From assembly GCF_964340395.1 (NCBI RefSeq), contig NC_135554.1, positions 1,186,001-1,250,000 of the forward strand: DNA of 64,000 bases, given 5' to 3'. Position numbers and translations under genes: made by a program. The stretch's first letter is position 1, and every line of letters begins with the position of its first letter. The DNA is from Glandiceps talaboti. Taxonomy: Eukaryota > Hemichordata > Enteropneusta > Spengelidae. Of this stretch, positions 58,933-64,000 are shown one piece after another. The notes beneath the pieces were generated by a model. That model was not told the DNA's origin, searched no databases, and saw only the letters and a list, made by a program, of their open reading frames with translations.

Positions 58933-61900
58933 AACAATGTATCCTACTATGTATTTTATATTACAATATTATATCCTACTATGTATTTTATATTACAACA
59001 TTGTATCCTACTATGTATTTTATATTACAACATTGTATCCTACTATGTATTTTATATTACAGCAATGTATCCTACTATGTATTTTATATTACAACATTGT
59101 ATCCTACTATGTATTTTATATTACAACATTGTATCCTACTATGTATTTTATATTACAACATTGTATCCTACTATGTATTTTATATTACAACATTGTATCC
59201 TACTATGTATTTTATATTACAATATTATATCCTACTATATATTTTATATTACAACATTGTATCCTACTATGTATTTTATATTACAACATTGTATCCTACT
59301 ATGTATTTTATATTACAACAGTGTATCCTACTATGTATTTTATATTACAACATTATATCCTACTATGTATTTTATATTACAACATTGTATCCTACTATGT
59401 ATTTTATATTACAACATTATATTCTACTATGTATTTTATATTACAACATTGTATCCTACTATGTATTTTATATTACAATATTGTATCCTACTATGTATTT
59501 TATATTACAACAATGTATCCTACTATGTATTTTATATTACAACATTGTATCCTACTATGTATTTTATATTACAATATTGTATCCTACTATGTATTTTATA
59601 TTACAACATTGTATCCTACTATGTATTTTATATTACAATATTGTATCCTACTATGTATTTTATATTACAATATTGTATCCTACTATGTATTTTATATTAC
59701 AATATTGTATCCTACTATGTATTTTATATTACAACATTGTATCCTACTATGTATTTTATATTACAATATTGTATCCTACTATGTATTTTATATTACAATA
59801 TTGTATCCTACTATGTATTTTATATTACAATATTGTATCCTACTATGTATTTTATATTACAACATTGTATCCTACTATGTATTTTATATTACAACATTAT
59901 ATCCTACTATGTATTTTATATTACAATATTGTATCCTACTATGTATTTTATATTACAATATTGTATCCTACTATGTATTTTATATTACAACATTGTATCC
60001 TACTATGTATTTTATATTACAATATTGTATCCTACTATGTATTTTATATTACAATATTATATCCTACTATGTATTTTATATTACAATATTGTATCCTACT
60101 ATGTATTTTATATTACAACATTGTATCCTACTATGTATTTTATATTACAATATTGTATCCTACTATGTATTTTATATTACAACATTGTATCCTACTATGT
60201 ATTTTATATTACAATATTATATCCTACTATGTATTTTATATTACAATATTATATCCTACTATGTATTTTATATTACAATATTATATCCTACTATGTATTT
60301 TATATTACAATATTGTATCCTACTATGTATTTTATATTACAATATTGTATCCTACTATGTATTTTATATTACAATATTGTATCCTACTATGTATTTTATA
60401 TTACAACATTGTATCCTACTATGTATTTTATATTACAATATTGTATCCTACTATGTATTTTATATTACAACATTGTATCCTACTATGTATTTTATATTAC
60501 AACAATGTATCCTACTATGTATTTTATATTACAATATTGTATCCTACTATGTATTTTATATTACAATATTATATCCTACTATGTATTTTATATTACAATA
60601 TTGTATCCTACTATGTATTTTATATTACAATATTGTATCCTACTATGTATTTTATATTACAATATTGTATCTTACTATGTATTTTATATTACAACATTGT
60701 ATCCTACTATGTATTTTATATTACAACAATGTATCCTACTATGTATTTTATATTACAATATTATATCCTACTATGTATTTTATATTACAATATTGTATCC
60801 TACTATGTATTTTATATTACAACATTGTATCCTACTATGTATTTTATATTACAACATTGTATCCTACTATGTATTTTATATTACAACATTGTATCCTACT
60901 ATGTATTTTATATTACAACATTGTATCCTACTATGTATTTTATATTACAATATTGTATCCTACTATGTATTTTATATTACAATATTGTATCCTACTATGT
61001 ATTTTATATTACAACATTATATCCTACTATGTATTTTATATTACAACAGTGTATCCTACTATGTATTTTATATTACAACATTGTATCCTACTATGTATTT
61101 TATATTACAACATTGTATCCTACTGTGTATTTTATATTACAACATTGTATCCGACTATGTATTTTATATTACAACATTGTATCCTACTATGTATTTCATA
61201 TTACAACATTGTATCCTACTATGTATTTTATATTACAACATTGTATCCTACTATGTATTTTATATTACAACATTGTATCCTACTATGTATTTTATATTAC
61301 AATATTGTATCCTACTATGTATTTTATATTACAACATTGTATCCTACTATGTATTTTATATTACAACATTGTATCCTACTATGTATTTTATATTACAACA
61401 TTGTATCCTACTATGTATTTTATATTACAATATTGTATCCTACTATGTATTTTATATTACAACATTGTATCCTACTATGTATTTTATATTACAACATTAT
61501 ATCCTACTATGTATTTTATATTACAACATTATATCCTACTATGTATTTTATATTACAACATTGTATCCTACTATGTATTTTATATTACAACATTGTATCC
61601 TACTATGTATTTTATATTACAACATTGTATCCTACTATGTATTTTATATTACAACATTGTATCCTACTATGTATTTTATATTACAACATTATATCCTACT
61701 ATGTATTTTGTATTACAACATTGTATCCTACTATGTATTTTATATTACAACATTGTATCCTACTATGTATTTTATATTACAACATTGTATCCTACTATGT
61801 ATTTTATATTACAACATTGTATCCTACTATGTATTTTATATTACAACATTGTATCCTACTATGTATTTTATATTACAATATTGTATCCTACTATGTATTT

Positions 61901-62405
61901 TATATTACAACATTATATCCTACTATGTATTTTATATTACAACATTGTATCCTACTATGTATTTTATATTACAACATTGTATCCTACTATGTATTTTATA
62001 TTACAACATTGTATCCTACTATGTATTTTATATTACAATATTGTATCCTACTATGTATTTTATATTACAACATTGTATCCTACTATGTATTTTATATTAC
62101 AATATTGTATCCTACTATGTATTTTATATTACAACATTATATCCTACTATGTATTTTATATTACAACATTGTATCCTACTATGTATTTTATATTACAACA
62201 TTGTATCCTACTATGTATTTTATATTACAATATTGTATCCTACTATGTATTTTATATTACAACATTATATCCTACTATGTATTTTATATTACAACATTGT
62301 ATCCTACTATGTATTTTATATTACAACAATGTATCCTACTATGTATTTTACATTACAACATTGTATCCTACTATGTATTTTATATTACAATATTGTATTC
62401 TATTA
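58933..62405. repeat. 32-bp satellite, right block (about 108 copies)
   Basis: It has the same unit and variant set as the left block and continues directly after the inserted element. It contains rare variants (ACTATATATT, TACTGTG, TCCGACT, ATTTCATATT, TTTGTATT). Open frames up to 1248 codons in all three plus frames come from the stop-free unit. It ends at TATTCTATTATGTACATTGG. Confidence 0.97.
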
Positions 62406-64000
62406 TGTACATTGGCTGGACATCTATATGTACACCAACACAGCCAGAAAGCGAAATTAATTTGGTTCATTGACAATGACTCCCCAAAAGAACAACAGCA
62501 TGAACAGCAAAATATTTTGCATTCTTGAAGTGAACTTTACCATCTGTGACATTTAAACCACTGAGATTAAGAATTTATGTCTAAGATAGTTATTGAGTTT
62601 GTAGAGGCTATGTTCATCCAGTGTTGGGTGAAGCCTTCCAACAATTTCCATTCTTGGCTGTTTCTTGCCATTCTATTCCATATTCCATATGTAAAATGTA
62701 TGTGGGTATTTCATCGAACTGTTAACGATTACCCAAATAAATTCATTCAATCTTGTTACCATTTCATTCTCAATAAATAAAATTCTGTTTGAAATTCATA
62801 AGTTGAGAACGTGTCCTCTTATGAGTTGATCATTCACTACATACTCAGAGGGTGAATCCCTGTCACATGTTTATGTCTTTATAGACTTTATTAATTTTAT
62901 TGTTTGATCCACTCTCCAAGTGTGCTGCGCAATGTGGACATTGACGATATCTTTGACTGCCATGGGTATACTAACTTGTGTGATAGATTTTGTTCATTGA
63001 CAACGATTCCCCAAAAACAATAACAAAAATATTGCTTTCCTGAAGTGACCTTTGATATCGGTAAAATTCACCACTATTAAAGAACGTCACATAAGTTGTA
63101 AGTTGATAGAGAATATGTCCTCTTGTGAGTGTATCATTTACTGCATGCTCCGAGGGTGAAAACATGATGTCTGGGTAATGTAGGTCATCTTTGTTTCCCA
63201 GTTTATACAGAGTTTACAGTTCTCTTCAATAACATAAAATTTGTATCAAACACTTGTGAGTGTACATGTGTCTGACGTCATGTTGAAATTTAACACTGTC
63301 AATAGATAAATATAAACTAAATATTTAAAAAATTGACAGTGAACGCACATTAATTTTATGAGGTGCAAGGACTACAACATTCAGCTGTTCATTCACATTC
63401 AGTGTAGTTGCCATTGCTCCTACTATCTTACATGTTGAGATCAGTAAAATCACACCACATGAGATGTTCTTCAAGAGCAGTGACTATTTCTTTTGACAAA
63501 CTACCCGGTACAGACACTTTCATCAGAAAAAATGAGAATTACAGACTGACCAATGAACTGATGTCAGTTATGCATAGAACTCACTTCCTACACTAACACT
63601 GGCAGGTTAAAGTACTATAAAGAACATATTGGCAACATTTTAAAAATCATACTGTTAAAATTCATTTCAAAATTCTATCATAGTTGAATTATAACAGATT
63701 CGTTTGACAATTCCAGCTGTATATTCTTCAAACACAGTCCCTATTGCCGGATTGTAAAGAAAGAACATTTCTACCCACATATTGGGTACCTGTTACTGTC
63801 CTTGTGTGAATGTAGAATGAAGTAGTGAGACTGGCAAGTATGTCTAGAAAAAACTTGAGCTTTAATGTCCTAGTAACAAACTAACTTGTTAAATCAATAA
63901 CGAAATACATACACAAACTTTGGCTATCTTGAGGGCTACTCAGCACCACTTGCAGCTGGGAAGATCACCAGAAGGTGTAAAGAGTATAGGCTACCTGGGG
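62406..64000. other. Right flank with a diverged duplication, no recognised gene
   Basis: Segments 62464-62880 and 62993-63185 share TTCATTGACAATGACTCCCC-type wording, a GAAGTGA-CTTT stretch, TGTCCTCTTATGAG/TGTCCTCTTGTGAG and CAGAGGGTGAA/CCGAGGGTGAA in the same order. This suggests an old tandem duplication. Short open frames have no domain I recognise. Confidence 0.5.

Noticed and set aside
58673-58937. Minus-strand frames rich in RPSVRPSV
   Set aside because: They are translations of the (GGAC)n run near the end of the mobile element.
55231-62528. Open frames of 617-1248 codons with repeated CILLCILYYN-type peptides
   Set aside because: They arise from a 32-bp satellite unit without plus-strand stops in any frame. 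There is no splice context, start signal or domain.
63400-63520. Minus-strand stretch reading KVSVPGSLSKEIVTALEEHL as a possible exon
   Set aside because: It is short, without clear splice sites at both ends and without a match to any PDZ-protein linker I know. It is left unassigned.

Overview
This window is animal nuclear DNA: it has large introns, GT-AG and GC-AG splice sites, several families of non-LTR retrotransposons, many fold-back DNA elements and very long minisatellites. The species cannot be named from the sequence. An invertebrate metazoan is my inference, from the conserved but divergent host exons and the mix of repeats.

Only one host gene is clearly supported. Seven exons on the minus strand, transcribed from right to left (46306-46390, 34035-34146, 30548-30709, 26243-26422, 23527-23613, 17393-17873, 596-786), join in phase. 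They encode two complete PDZ domains and the start of a third, and they correspond to PDZ8, PDZ9 and the start of PDZ10 of MPDZ/MUPP1 (or the matching repeats of PATJ). Both ends of the gene lie outside the window. Two consecutive introns appear to use GC instead of GT donors.

The introns are swollen by repeats. From left to right: a degenerate LINE (1319-6330) sits inside a dispersed composite element, here called family A, and carries two minisatellites at its ORF1/ORF2 junction. A LINE graveyard follows (7141-13430), where a 5'-truncated L2-like element splits the endonuclease region of another LINE. Next come a G-rich block and a 22/25-bp minisatellite (18.0-19.2 kb), then a 3.5-kb compound 40-bp minisatellite (19.8-23.2 kb), and a 34-bp minisatellite that starts 27 nt from a splice acceptor (23.6-24.5 kb). 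A LINE at 26.5-30.5 kb is split by a 2.3-kb inverted-repeat element that itself holds a 540-bp MITE-like unit. Family A copies occupy 30.8-33.5 kb. Further right are 63-bp and 26-bp minisatellites (37.5-40.6 kb), a decayed hAT/ZNF862-like coding region split by a 709-bp fold-back element (40.6-43.8 kb), more family A (44-46 kb), a 4.1-kb AT-rich 68/96-bp array (47.5-51.6 kb), another family A copy (53.3-54.5 kb) and a 6-kb 32-bp satellite (55.2-62.4 kb) interrupted by a 1.2-kb mobile element.

The ten largest tandem arrays cover roughly 18.5 kb, about 29% of the window. The very long open frames in the 55-62 kb block are a by-product of a stop-free 32-bp unit and are not genes. I found no evidence of a new multi-gene functional system. 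The most unusual signals are the paired GC-AG introns, the in-frame minisatellite in the LINE ORF2, the paired-module minisatellites and the nested insertions.
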